Counted from the stretch's first letter, positions 9,055-19,478 are shown. The stretch: DNA of 64,000 bases from Chitinophagaceae bacterium (GCA_016719815.1 JADJYK010000005.1:186001-250000), one strand, 5' to 3'. Made by a program: numbers and translations. Notes: generated from the letters alone by a model not told the origin.

Positions 9055-10104
9055 TTATCCTTCTTTTGTAAGCTGTTTTATTCTCCTGTTCATTACATAA
9101 AACCAGGCGGGTGTTATCAATGCAAGTATCATCATGCCCGGATAACCTGTCGGCATTTGCGGTGAGTTATCGTGATGTTTTAGAATTTGATATTTGCGGC
9201 TGGCAAGATAGTGGTGGTCAGAGTGGCGACTGAGCTCAAATAAAAAAATTCGTCCGATAACATGGTCACTATTCCAGCTATGAACAGGCATTGTCCTTTC
9301 ATATTTGCCATCTGCCAGTTTATTACGCTTTAAACCGTAGTGTTCAATATAGTTAACGGTTTCCAGCAACATGATGCCAATGGCGGCCGCTAACAAATAG
9401 TAAATAGTGACCAACCAGCCAAATAAGAAAAATATCAGCACTACAAAACTTGCCTGTAAAATATGGAACTGTATCATCTCGTTGTGAACTGAAACGACTT
9501 TCTTTTCTTTTTTCCTGGTCTCTTCGTTCGCAATATGCCAGGCACTGAGATAACTGAAAATAATAGTGCGGAAATAAAACAGGTAAACCATCTCGCCATA
9601 CCGGGCACTGCTGGGGTCTTCGGGTGTTGCTACCCTTTTATGATGCCCTTTATTGTGCTCTGTAAAAAAGTGCATGTAGAGTGAAGTAAGCAGAAGCGAT
9701 TTTGCCAGCGTTTGTTCAACTCTTTTTACCCTGTGCCCCAGTTCGTGACCTACATTAATTCCAAACACACCGCACAGCAAACCCATTACGGCAATTCTTC
9801 CTGCTGTTTCAAAAATTGTATAACTGTTATTTTCCCATGTGCTTAAGAACAGATAAAGACAGGCATATTGCAAGGGTACAACCAGGTAAAGCAGCCAGTC
9901 ATAAACCCTGCTTTTCTTTGCCATTTCTTCTTCGGCCTGGCTAAGATTAGCAGGGTTGGGCTTAATGAACAGTTCGAGCAGGGGTATAAGCCACCAGGCA
10001 ATAGCCAGGGGAATGCCAATAGCCCAGCCCTGTGTGGCAAAGGCGTTTATGGCCGTTGCAAAGAATACAAAAGGAATAAAAAATTTTAGAACCCGTGCCT
10101 GCAT
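9055..10104 (-). CDS. alkB: AlkB-type alkane 1-monooxygenase family protein
   Basis: A 349-residue integral-membrane non-haem di-iron hydroxylase. All four family signatures are present: HELGH (residues 120-124), EHNKGHH (149-155), NYIEHYGL (251-258) and RHSDHH (293-298), which supply the iron-binding histidines, among about six transmembrane helices. NYIEHYGL separates AlkB from desaturases and xylene monooxygenases. Known members oxidise the terminal carbon of medium-chain alkanes using rubredoxin electrons. No rubredoxin or rubredoxin reductase gene is nearby, so the redox partner and the true substrate are open. Confidence 0.9.
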   Translation of the reverse strand: MQARVLKFFIPFVFFATAINAFATQGWAIGIPLAIAWWLIPLLELFIKPNPANLSQAEEEMAKKSRVYDWLLYLVVPLQYACLYLFLSTWENNSYTIFETAGRIAVMGLLCGVFGINVGHELGHRVKRVEQTLAKSLLLTSLYMHFFTEHNKGHHKRVATPEDPSSARYGEMVYLFYFRTIIFSYLSAWHIANEETRKKEKKVVSVHNEMIQFHILQASFVVLIFFLFGWLVTIYYLLAAAIGIMLLETVNYIEHYGLKRNKLADGKYERTMPVHSWNSDHVIGRIFLFELSRHSDHHYLASRKYQILKHHDNSPQMPTGYPGMMILALITPAWFYVMNRRIKQLTKEG

Positions 10105-10121
10105 TTTTATACAGATTTAAC

Positions 10122-10129
10122 CAAATGTA
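10122..10129 (-). promoter_or_regulatory. -7 box for alkB (TACATTTG)
   Basis: On the minus strand TACATTTG lies 17 bases before the ATG. It matches TAnnTTTG but is followed by GG rather than the GC seen at other boxes in this window. Confidence 0.35.
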
Positions 10130-10224
10130 AAAAATATAAAAGAAGTTCCTGCGTTTTATGTCAAAGAAGTTGGTTTGCATTAAACCTGCAAAAAATCCCA
10201 TAGTCACACATCAAATATTTTTTC

Positions 10225-11690
10225 ATGTCGCTGAGTAATAAGTTAAAAAACCAGCATCTCCTTTGGAGGGCAGGTTTTGGTCCGGCAGTGGAGCAATTAG
10301 ACGACCTTTCAAAATACACTCCCGCAGAATTTTATAAAGCATTAGTTAAAGCCTCATCTAAAAAGCCAGATTATATTGATGTCGCTGACGATTACCTGAA
10401 AGGCCTCTGGCAGGGGCTTGAAGATGCAGGCCGCCTGCAAAAAAGGAAATGGACGCCGATGAAAAGAAAAAAGTGCAGCAAAAAAACAGGGAGAGCATTC
10501 GGAACCTCAATCTGTACTGGATGTATGAAATGGTGAACAGCTCACAACAATTAAGGGAGAAAATGGCCTTTTTCTGGCACAATCATTTTGCCTGCCGTAA
10601 CCTGAATGTCTTTTACCAGCAGGGATTGCTGGATGTGCTGCGCAGAAATGCCCTTGGCAGTTTTGGCACTATGCTGAAAGAGGTTTCTAAAACAGCGGCC
10701 ATGCTCAATTTTTTAAATAATCAGCAAAACCGCAAAGATCACCCCAATGAAAATTTTGCCCGTGAAGTAATGGAGCTCTTTACGCTTGGCCGTGGCAATT
10801 ATACTGAACGTGATATTAAAGAAGCCGCAAGGGCTTTTACCGGATGGACGGCCAACCTGCGTGGCGATTTTGTTTTCAGAAAGTTTCAGCATGACGCTGG
10901 CAACAAAACAGTCTTGGGCCGCACGGGTGATTTTGACGGAGAGGATATTCTGAATATTCTTCTTGAAGAAAAACAAACGGCAACATACATTACCCGAAAG
11001 CTGTACAAGTTCCTGGTAAATGAAAAAGCGGATGAAACAAAAGTAAAGTGGCTGGCAGAACGATTCCATAAGAACAACTATGAAATAAGCAAACTGCTCG
11101 AAGATATCTTTACCAGCGAATGGTTTTATGATGAAAAGAATATCGGGGTACAAATCAAATCGCCGGTTGAACTGCTGGCAGGCATTCAGCGGATGCTGCC
11201 AATGAAATTTGAGAAAGATGAAGCATTGCTGCTTACACAACGGGCTTTGGGTCAGGTACTTTTCTATCCTCCAAATGTGGCTGGCTGGCCGGGAGGCAAA
11301 ACATGGATTGACAGCAGCACACTGATGCTGCGGATGCGTATTCCTCAACTGCTGAGCGACCGGGATGACTTTAACGTAAAACCTAAAGATGATGATGACC
11401 AGATGATGGGCCGCATGAACAATGATGACCCAAAAGCAAAAGCTGCAGCAGGATTGAAAAGAACCGGCAAACCAATTTTAGTGCATATTGACTGGAAACT
11501 TTATGTAAAACATTTTGAAGCCACACAAAGGGAAGAATTGCTGAAAAAAATAAACGGAAACTTATTGCAGGTAAAAAACAATGTAAGCGAGGATTTAATA
11601 AAACAATACAGCGACCAGACAGGCCGTGAGAATTTTATCAAAACCGCCACATTGCAGGTAATGAGTACACCCGAATATCAATTGTGTTGA
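10225..11690 (+). CDS. DUF1800 family protein, one frameshift
   Basis: A 488-residue protein when read through one frameshift. Family-typical features are the start NQHLLWRAGFGP, FFWHNHFACR, NFAREVMELFTLGRGNYTERDIKEAARAFTGW and NVAGWPGGKTWIDSSTLMLR. DUF1800 proteins are nearly always encoded next to a DUF1501 protein, as here (47 bases apart); the biochemical role is unknown. The frame breaks in six A at 10439-10444; with seven A the sequence LQKKEMDADEKKKVQQ is continuous and the length is a multiple of three. No obvious signal peptide is seen. Confidence 0.9.
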
Positions 11691-11737
11691 GACGCAATTA
11701 ATAGTAAGTAATTCGATAAAAAAGACATTGATACAAT

Positions 11738-13000
11738 ATGATAAACAATAAAAAATCGGAGCCTGTAATAGCCTCCCCTTTCGGGGGAGGTTGGAAGGGG
11801 CCGCATATCAAACGAAAAGAATTTATCCAGGCCGGAACACTAGCAACCGCATCACTGATGCTGCCGAAGTTTCTAAAAGCATTTGAAGGCCGGGCCCTGG
11901 TGCCCCAGGGCAACAAAGTAGTGGTGATATTGCAGCTTAGTGGTGGCAACGATGGATTAAATACAGTTATCCCCGTCAGGAATGACCTGTACTATAAAGC
12001 CAGGCCAAAACTGGGGATTACAAAAGAAAAATCATTATTGCTTTCTGATGAAGCAGCACTGCATCCGGCACTTACGGCATTCAGGGATTTATATAATGAC
12101 GGAAGCCTTGCGATTTTGAACAATGTTGGCTATCCCAATCCCGACAGGTCACATTTTCGCAGTATGGACATCTGGCATACCGGCAGCCAAAGCAGCGAAT
12201 ATTGGACAACGGGCTGGGTAGGCCGTTATCTTGATGCACAATGCAATGGATGCGACAAGCCCACACAGGCTATCGAAATTGATGATATGCTGAGCCTGGC
12301 GTTAAAAGGGGATGATATAAAAGGCATTGCTGTAAAAGACCCGAAACGGTTATATGGCACCGCCAATGAAAAGTTTTTCAAAGACATTATTAAGAATCAC
12401 AAAGATGAAAAAGGAGAACAGTCCGTTGACTATCTCTATAAAACAATGGCGGAAACCCTGTCTTCTGCGGATTATATTTTCCAGCAAAGCAAATTACATC
12501 CCACTAATGCAGAATATCCAAAGACTGATTTGGGCAACAACCTGAAGACAATTGCCTCGCTGATTTTTTCAGAAATAAATACAAAAGTATATTACGTTTC
12601 GCTGGGCAGTTTTGATACGCATATAGGCCAGGAGAATACCCAGCAGCGGTTATTTACAGAAATGAATGACGCTGTGGGTGCTTTTGTGAAAGATTTGAAA
12701 GCGAATAATCGTTTTGATGATGTGCTTTTCTTTACTTTCTCAGAATTTGGCCGCCGGGTAGAACAAAATGCCAGTGGTGGTACTGACCATGGTACTGCCA
12801 ACAATATGTTTTTAATCAGCGGGTCGTTAAAGAAAAAAGGAATTATCAACCCGTTGCCGAATCTTGCCGACCTTGATGAAGGAGATTTGAAGTATAATGT
12901 TGACTTTAAAGATGTGTATGCAACAGTGCTTAACAAATGGCTGAGTGCAGATGACAAGGGTATTTTGGCAAAGCAATACAAGTACATGGATTTTATCTAA
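11738..13000 (+). CDS. DUF1501 family protein with repeat-derived N-terminus
   Basis: A 420-residue protein. KRKEFIQAGTLATASLMLPKFL near residue 25 resembles a Tat-type signal with Lys in place of the first Arg. The domain is marked by VVVILQLSGGNDGLNTVIPV, HPAL, GYPNPDRSHFRSMDIWHTG, YYVSLGSFDTHIGQ, FSEFGRRVEQNASGGTDHGTANNMFLISG and resembles the alkaline phosphatase/sulfatase fold. It is the usual partner of DUF1800. The first 25 residues (SPFGGGWKGPH) are unlike the family: they are the translation of a palindromic repeat at 11771-11801 that has been inserted in frame between the start codon and the signal. Confidence 0.9.
   Translation: MINNKKSEPVIASPFGGGWKGPHIKRKEFIQAGTLATASLMLPKFLKAFEGRALVPQGNKVVVILQLSGGNDGLNTVIPVRNDLYYKARPKLGITKEKSLLLSDEAALHPALTAFRDLYNDGSLAILNNVGYPNPDRSHFRSMDIWHTGSQSSEYWTTGWVGRYLDAQCNGCDKPTQAIEIDDMLSLALKGDDIKGIAVKDPKRLYGTANEKFFKDIIKNHKDEKGEQSVDYLYKTMAETLSSADYIFQQSKLHPTNAEYPKTDLGNNLKTIASLIFSEINTKVYYVSLGSFDTHIGQENTQQRLFTEMNDAVGAFVKDLKANNRFDDVLFFTFSEFGRRVEQNASGGTDHGTANNMFLISGSLKKKGIINPLPNLADLDEGDLKYNVDFKDVYATVLNKWLSADDKGILAKQYKYMDFI
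11771..11801. repeat. REP-like palindrome inside DUF1501 coding sequence
   Basis: CCTCCCC, loop TTTC, then GGGGGAGG, followed by TTGGAAGGGG. This CCTCCCC/GGGGAGG element resembles dispersed extragenic palindromes I recall from Bacteroidota. Here it is translated in frame as SPFGGGWKGP. Confidence 0.6.
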
Positions 13001-13019
13001 AATCAATATCAGCAAAAAG

Positions 13020-13048
13020 AAAGGGCGGCATATGTTTGCCGCCCTTTT
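13020..13048. terminator. Bidirectional terminator
   Basis: AAAGGGCGGCA pairs with TGCCGCCCTTT between the convergent DUF1501 and OPT transporter genes, with T-rich tails on the plus strand and A-rich flanks for the minus strand. Confidence 0.8.
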
Positions 13049-13067
13049 GTATAAATAAAAGCGAAAC

Positions 13068-15081
13068 CTAATCTTCTTCTTTTGCCTTGAATGATTCCCA
13101 GATAAAATAAACTATCAGTAATGCAAAAGCAATAAGGGCCAGTAACTCCACCAGCATCTCTCCTTTTGCTATCTTATCCCAATGAACGAGGAAGAGAGAA
13201 GTCTCACTTCCTGTGATGAAAAGAATTACCGCACCAATAACACCAAACAGTGCAGCACCGGCAATAAAGCCCGATGAAATCAGGATACCCCTATTCGTTC
13301 TGGCAGTAGCCAGTTTTTCGTTTTTAGTACTCTTGCTAAACCAATGATTCAGCAAACCACCTACTACCAATGGTGTATTTAATTGTAGCGGGATAAACAT
13401 ACCCAGCGCAAAAGCCAGGGGTGAAACTTTCAGCCAGTTCATTAAAATGGAAATAAATGCACCAACTGTTAAAAGTATCCAGCTCACACCGCTGCCCGAC
13501 ATTAGGGGCTCAATAATAGCCGCCATCGCATTGGCCTGCGGCGCAACCATTGGGTTTTTATGCTCTTCTGTTGCCACAAACCCAAATACGTCATTCAGAA
13601 TATAAATTACAATACCTACAGTGGCAGCGGATAATAAAGTGCCAAGAAATTTATAGCTCTGCTGTTTTGCAGGTGTGGTTCCCAGCCAGTAACCAACTTT
13701 AAGGTCGGTAATGAAGCCACCCGCCATTGATAAAGCGGTACAAACAATGCCCCCAATTATCAGCGAACTTACCATGCCCTGCCAGCCTTTCAGCCCAACA
13801 GAAACAAGAATGGCTGAAGAAAGTATCAGCGTCATCAGCGTCATGCCGGAAACAGGGTTGGTTCCCACAATGGCAATCGCATTTGCTGCAACGGTTGTAA
13901 AGAGGAAGGAGATGATGAGAATAGTAAGTAATGCAACCAAGGCCTGTACCAAAGTAATTTTTACTCCCAGCAATAAGAAAACAAAAGTGGCAATCAGTGT
14001 AAGCAGTATCAACAGCATAACAAAAGACATCTTCAAGTCTTTCTGTGTCCGTTCAACCTGCATTTCGCCATGAGCTTTGCCACCAACTCCGGCAGCCAGT
14101 TTAAAGGCTCCGGCAATTACTCCTGAAGATTTTATGATGCCAATAATGCCTGCCATTGCAATCGCTCCAATACCAATTGGCCGGACATAGGTTCTGAATA
14201 TTTGTTCAGGGGCCATTTCGGCAAAAGGATTTGCACCGCCACTTGCAGCAGCCAAATGTCCAATTTCATTAATTAATGGAATAAAAACAAACCATGAAAG
14301 CAATGAACCTACTGTAATGATTAATGAGTAGCGTAAGCCTACCAAAAATCCAAAACTGAAAATAAGCGGACTGACACTAAGCTTAAATACAATCTTGATT
14401 TCTCCGCCAGTGTAGCCCTGCCGTTACAATACGAGATGTAAACTCTTCACCCCAGAGTTTTAAATAAGAAAAAGCAAATTCAAATAAACCGCCAATCATA
14501 CCAGCAACAACTAACAGTTTTGCCTGCGAGCCACCTTTCTCTCCGGTCATCAATATTTCTGTGGTGGCTGTAGCCTCAGGAAAAGGAAGTTTTCCATGCA
14601 TGTCTTTTACAAAGTATTTCCTGAATGGTATAAGGAACAGAATGCCAAGAAAACCACCTAATAACGAAGAGAAGAATATTTGCCAGAAACTAACCTGTAT
14701 CTCCGGGTACTTATGCTGCAATATGTATAAACCGGGAATGGTAAATACAGCACCGGCAACTATTACACCCGAACTGGCACCAATAGACTGGATGATGATA
14801 TTTTGTCCCAGTGCATTTTTCTTCCGTGTTGCAAGAGAAGCGCCTACAGCTATTATAGAAATAGGAATGGCCGCTTCAAATACCTGCCCGATCTTCAGCC
14901 CTGAATAAGCAGCGGCAGCAGAAAATATCACGGCCATCAGCATACCCATTACTACCGACCAGGTAGTAACCTCGGGAAAAACCTGGCTCGCCGGCATCAC
15001 TGGTTTATATTCTTCTCCCGGTTTTAGTTCTTTGTACGCATTATCCGGAAGGCCTTTTACTTCTTTTACATGGTCTGACAT
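13068..15081 (-). CDS. OPT family oligopeptide transporter (copy 1), one frameshift
   Basis: A 670-residue polytopic membrane protein, about 15 helices, read through one frameshift. The N-terminal half carries VVMGMLMAVIFSAAAAYSGLKIGQVFEAAIPISIIAVG and the C-terminal half FTTVAANAIAIVGTNPVSGMTLMTLIL, both typical of OPT transporters, which import peptides or metal chelates with protons. The frame breaks at CCC 14416-14418 (plus strand); removing one base gives AGYTGGEIKIVFKLSVSPLIFSFGFLVGLRYS. It lies 44 bases downstream of pepD on the same strand, with a second OPT copy further upstream, which points to peptides as substrate. Confidence 0.9.
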
Positions 15082-15125
15082 AAAGAGAATTTATAGTTTA
15101 TTGTTTGTCGTTATTCTAAGTGCTA

Positions 15126-16589
15126 TCATTTCTTCGGTATATTCTTCAAAGTTTCCACCAGGTATTTCCAAAACTCACCTACCGATTCAATATTCACTTT
15201 TTCATCTGGTGAGTGTGGTGAGCGGATGGTTGGCCCGAATGAAATCATATCCCAATGTGGATACACTCGGCCCAGCAGGCCACATTCCAGTCCAGCATGT
15301 ACTGCCATCAATTTTGGTTCTTTTCCATACATATTATTAAACACACTTACCATTTCTTTCAGAATTTCTGAATGCACATTTGGTTTCCAGCCTGGATAAT
15401 CGTGGCTGTGCTCAATTTCGGCACCAACCATTGCAACAGTGCAGGCCACTGCATTGCGGATATCATCCTTTTGTGTTTCAACCGAACTTCTTTGCAGCAG
15501 CTCAAATACAATGTAACCGCCTTCAGATTTTACGATAGCAAGGTTGTTCGATGTTTCCACCAGTCCGGGCATATCGGCACTCATGCCAAACACACCATTG
15601 GGGCAGGCATAGATAGCATTAAAAAATTTCTGCTGACTGTCGGCATCCATTACTGATGCAGGCATTGTAGTTGGTTCAGCAGTGATAATAACTCCGGCAT
15701 CTGTGGTGGCTAATTCATTTTTTACATCAGCATAAAAATCAGAAACGAATTTTTCAAATGAGGCTTTGTTTGCTGCGGGAACCGTAACCAGTGCAAATGC
15801 CTCCCGTGGAATAGCATTGCGTAATGAGCCGCCGCTTATTTGCGATACCCGCAGACCAAATTGGTTTGCCGCATTCCAAAGCACACGGTTCATTACTTTA
15901 TTGGCATTACCACGACCCAGGTGAATATCAAGACCGGAATGCCCGCCTTTCAATCCTTTCACCGTTACGTTATATGCCGCCATTGAATCATCAGTTGCTT
16001 CTTCGCTGTATTTTAATTTTGCTATGGTATTTACACCACCGGCGCAGCCAATAAATATTTCGCCGTGGTCTTCTGAGTCGAGATTGATAAGTATATCGCC
16101 CTGCAACACACCACCTTCCAGTTCGGTAGCGCCGCCCATACTGGTTTCTTCGTCAAAAGTGATGAGACATTCAATCGGGCCATGTACTATATCTTTTGCA
16201 GCCATAACAGCAAGCGATGCCGACATGCCAATGCCGTTATCAGCTCCAAGCGTAGTGCCGGTAGCTTTTACCCAGCCGTCTTCAATGCGGGGAAGGATGG
16301 GGTCTTTTTCAAAATCATGAACAGTGTCGCTGTTTTTTTGCGGCACCATATCAAGGTGACTTTGCAGCACCACACCTTTGCGGTCCTCCATGCCGGGTGT
16401 GGCGGGTTTGCGAAGAATTACATTACCGGCTTTATCCTGGAAAGCCTCAACGCCATGTTCTTTGGCGAAGTTGAGTGTCCATGCCATAATTCTTTCTTCA
16501 TGCTTCGACGGACGGGGAACGCCACAAATGTTTTCAAATATCTCCCAAACAGGCTGGGGATACAGGTGGCTTATTACTTTGTTTGCCAT
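15126..16589 (-). CDS. pepD: Aminoacyl-histidine dipeptidase (Xaa-His dipeptidase)
   Basis: A 487-residue cytoplasmic M20C metallopeptidase that splits dipeptides. The metal-binding and catalytic motifs are VVLQSHLDMVPQK (His78, Asp80), GTTLGADNGIGMS (Asp117) and ITFDEETSMGGA (catalytic Glu147, ligand Glu148). The lid domain includes VKGLKGGHSGLDIHLGRGNANK, and the end AVHAGLECGLLGRVYPHWDMISFGPTIRSPHSPDEKVNIESV is diagnostic. The length matches PepD. It lies between two OPT transporter genes on the same strand, so uptake and cleavage of peptides appear linked. Confidence 0.96.
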   Translation of the reverse strand: MANKVISHLYPQPVWEIFENICGVPRPSKHEERIMAWTLNFAKEHGVEAFQDKAGNVILRKPATPGMEDRKGVVLQSHLDMVPQKNSDTVHDFEKDPILPRIEDGWVKATGTTLGADNGIGMSASLAVMAAKDIVHGPIECLITFDEETSMGGATELEGGVLQGDILINLDSEDHGEIFIGCAGGVNTIAKLKYSEEATDDSMAAYNVTVKGLKGGHSGLDIHLGRGNANKVMNRVLWNAANQFGLRVSQISGGSLRNAIPREAFALVTVPAANKASFEKFVSDFYADVKNELATTDAGVIITAEPTTMPASVMDADSQQKFFNAIYACPNGVFGMSADMPGLVETSNNLAIVKSEGGYIVFELLQRSSVETQKDDIRNAVACTVAMVGAEIEHSHDYPGWKPNVHSEILKEMVSVFNNMYGKEPKLMAVHAGLECGLLGRVYPHWDMISFGPTIRSPHSPDEKVNIESVGEFWKYLVETLKNIPKK

Positions 16590-16683
16590 AGTGAGTGTTT
16601 ATTAAATTATAAGTTGTTTTTTATTTTGTCATCGCCAGTACTACTGTTGAACTGATGTTGCGACGCTCCGTTTATCGTCCGGT

Positions 16684-16707
16684 AACCTGTCTGCCGACAG
16701 GCAGGTT
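16684..16707. repeat. Dispersed palindrome, ACCTG-type
   Basis: AACCTGTCTG-CC-GACAGGCAGGTT is a near-perfect palindrome between pepD and the PqqD-like gene. A close relative sits at 28081-28102. Translations of this element give the LPTGRQ phrase often seen in spurious Bacteroidota ORFs. The rest of the 179-base gap holds no gene. Confidence 0.65.
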
Positions 16708-16768
16708 CTAATCAACAATGCTTCGTAACGGCTTTTCAATCATTTCCCCACTCTCCATTTTCTATTCA

Positions 16769-17119
16769 CTATTTTCCTAATTCCTTAAACTTTATCATCT
16801 TATTCAAATACAACTGCGACATAAACTTTGTTATCCTTTCCTCTGCCTGAACAAAGTCTTCGCCAAAATGATTAGTGAGGCTTTCGCAAATCTGTGCAAC
16901 ATTTTTCTGCCCATCAATCTGTAACCAGGTGGCCGAACCCAGTTCATCAAGGTTCAGATTGATAAATTTATTCTTTACCCGGCCTGCAAGAATCTTTTTC
17001 CAAAACTTACTGGTAAACCTTGGCACAAGCACAGTCACCAGCTTGTTTTCTTCAATAATATGCTCATGCACTCTTTCGGGTGTAAGCTCAAGATAATTTA
17101 TGCTGGACTTCTTTTTCAA
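16769..17119 (-). CDS. PqqD family peptide-chaperone-like protein
   Basis: A 116-residue protein with the PqqD-like winged-helix layout: a start with TVLVPRF, NLNLDELGSATWLQIDGQKNVAQICESLTNHFGEDFVQAEERITKFMSQLYLNKMIKF. PqqD-type proteins are RiPP recognition elements that present a precursor peptide to a modifying enzyme, but stand-alone copies next to transporters occur in Bacteroidota with no known precursor. No radical-SAM enzyme or short precursor gene is visible nearby. It sits between the two OPT/pepD genes on the same strand. Confidence 0.8.
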   Translation of the reverse strand: MKKKSSINYLELTPERVHEHIIEENKLVTVLVPRFTSKFWKKILAGRVKNKFINLNLDELGSATWLQIDGQKNVAQICESLTNHFGEDFVQAEERITKFMSQLYLNKMIKFKELGK

Positions 17120-17132
17120 AGTGTTATTATTC

Positions 17133-17193
17133 TCTCACAGATAACACAGAAAGGAACAGAAATAATCCGTGACAATCTGTGTTATCTGTGAGA
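17133..17193. repeat. Long perfect inverted repeat (18-bp arms)
   Basis: The arm at 17133-17150 (core CTCACAGATAACACAG) is exactly reverse-complemented at 17176-17193, with a 25-base loop. It fills the gap between OPT copy 2 and the PqqD-like gene. The CACAGATAACACAG theme resembles dispersed repeats known from several environmental lineages. There is no T run, so it is not a classical terminator, but the hairpin could limit read-through or protect mRNA ends. Confidence 0.75.
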
Positions 17194-17202
17194 ACTATTC
17201 AT

Positions 17203-19303
17203 TTAAAAATTCGCCGTTGGCGGTGCCGGTTCATCCGGTCTGCCTGCATTCTTAACAGGTATTTGTATCATTCCAATTGCTACCAGAACGATAATGGCAA
17301 TACCAATTACCAGCGAAGGATTGGAATAAATATTTTGTGTGATATTAATATTGGCAATCTTGAACGGTGCAAAGGCAAGGCCAGTCAGTGCTTCGCCGGC
17401 AATCAATCCGGCCGCCAGCAACACTCCCACATTTTCCACTCTTGCTATTTGCGCAGCATTAAAGGTTTTCTTTTTAACCACCATGTCAACAATGCCTTTA
17501 CTAATCCACCAATAAAAATGGCAAACGTAGTTTCAAGTGGCAGGTACATACCCACACTTATCAGCATCGGGCTTTTTACCTGCATCAGTATTAACGCAAA
17601 ACCCATCAGCATGCCAAATACAATCAGCGGCCATGTCATGCCACCACCAACAATTCCTTTTGAAAGCATCGCCATCAAACCGGCTTGTGGTGCCGCAAGA
17701 TTTTTGCTGCCAAAACCACCCACATATCCGCCTCCTTGTTCAACCGCCATATTACCTTGTGCAATATCTGCCTGGTTCAGAAAGTTCAAAACAAAGAACA
17801 TCACACTGCCTGCGAGTATCACACCAATAATATCACCCACCTGCATTTTCCACGGCGTACCACCAAGGATATGCCCTGCTTTTAAATCCTGCAGCATTTC
17901 TCCTGCTACGGCAGCCGATACACATACAATTGCTGCCACACCTAATACAGCAGCCACACCACCGCTTTTGGCATCCACACCCATCAATACAAGAATAAGG
18001 GCTGTTACCACCAATGCTGTAAGCGTTAATCCGCTGATGGGGTTATTGCTCGAACCCATTATGCCCACTAAGTAACCGGAAATAGCGGCAAAGAAAAAGG
18101 CAAGTATTATCATTACAGTAGAAGCAACAAAGGCCGCAAGGAATGATGTTTCAAACAAAAAGAAAGTAATACAGAAAGTGGCTATTGCAACTCCCAATAT
18201 ACCCAGCATGATGTAAGAAAAACTAATATCTTTTTCCGTTCTTACAGATGTGCCGCCGCTGGTGGCTGCCTTTTTTACATCACTGATGGAACGGGCAATA
18301 CCGGTACTCAGGCTTTTCCTCATTTTAAATAAGGTATAACCGGCACCCATCAACATACCGCCAATGGCAATAGGACGAACAACTAATCTCCATATTTGTG
18401 CAATCTGAAATTCGGGATTGCTTACTTTATCCAGAGCTTCCTGGGCAGTAAACTTAGGATTCGTTTTTACAAATTCACTTGCCCACAGATTCAAAAAGGC
18501 AGCATCTATATAAGGAGCGATAAAGTAGTATAATACCGGAGTTAGTAATCCCCATGCCAGCAAACCACCGCTGAAGTTAAGGGCACCGAGTTTTGGCCCA
18601 ATAATATATCCCACACCCATATAAGCCGGGCTCACTGCCGGGGCACTCAGTAAAGCACCACCCTTTACTTTTACAGCAGTACTGGGAATCAGTTGTTCTT
18701 TCAGCGCAATAAACTTGTCGTAACTGATTTTGAAAAAATTCATTTGTCCCAGTGCCTGTATCAACGCACCAATACCCATGGCACCAAACAAAAATTTCGA
18801 ACCACCACTGCTGTTACGGCCCGATTTATGAATTTCTGCCGCAGCCAGCGATTCTGGAAAAGGCAGCTCCACGTCTTCCACCATTACTTTGCGCAGCAGC
18901 GCAACGAACATAATACCGAGAATACCACCAGCAATCAAAATGATTGTGGATGTAATAAAATGACCTGTGGTGAAGAACGGGTCCCACAGGCCGGCAATAA
19001 AAAATGCCGGCAGCGTAAATATGGCACCGGCAGCAACTGACTCACCAATCGAACCTACGGTACGGGCAAAGTTTTCTTCAAGAATGGTTCCTTTCAGAAC
19101 TTTTAATAATGCCATACCGATAACGGCGGCGGGATAAGTGGCGGCAATCGTCATACCGGCCCTTAACCCTAAATAGGCATTGGCAGCACCAAGAATTACT
19201 GACATTACCAAACCAATTACTAATGCCCTTAATGTAAACTCAGCCATACTAGATTCTGGCGAAACAAACGGCACAAACTTTTTTGTTCGGAGGAGTTGCT
19301 CAT
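17203..19303 (-). CDS. OPT family oligopeptide transporter (copy 2), two frameshifts
   Basis: A 700-residue polytopic transporter if two breaks are repaired. The main body starts FVPFVSPESSMAEFTLRALVIGLVMSVILGAANAYLGLRAGMTIAATYPAAVIGMALL, clearly OPT. A GTG at 19274 is the first in-frame start, but adding one A to the six-A run (19279-19284, plus strand T) joins an upstream ATG at 19303 giving MSNSSEQKKFVPFVSPE, a more natural N-terminus. Near the C-terminus, CC at 17495-17496 lacks one base; repair gives GGLVKGIVDMVVKKKTFNAAQ and leads into the final helices. It heads the peptide-utilisation cluster with pepD and OPT copy 1. Confidence 0.9.
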
Positions 19304-19430
19304 ACAGCAGTTTTTATGTGAAGAGGCAGAAAATTAATTGAGGCAAGTTAGTGAAATAAATTCAAGGAAAACAAGCCGGTATGGCGATTTTGTCATTATA
19401 AAAAGACCTCTTGTTTCGGGTTTATTTTGA

Positions 19431-19439
19431 TACATTAGC
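19431..19439 (+). promoter_or_regulatory. -7 box variant (TACATTAGC) for MFS gene
   Basis: ATACATTAGCAACTTAA is shared almost exactly with sites at 20949 and 25700, each 25-50 bases before a start codon. It looks like a TAnnTTTGC box with A for the last T. A TTG at 19411-19413 may be the -33 element. Confidence 0.45.
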
Positions 19440-19478
19440 AACTTAATGTCTCTGATACAACCACTCTAAATTATTTCT

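Noticed and set aside
10713..11348. 211-codon minus-strand ORF inside the DUF1800 gene
   Set aside because: It lies wholly antisense to a gene with clear family motifs.
16684..17193. CRISPR-like repeats between pepD and OPT2
   Set aside because: The repeats are single palindromes of different sequence, not regularly spaced identical repeats with spacers; no cas genes are present.
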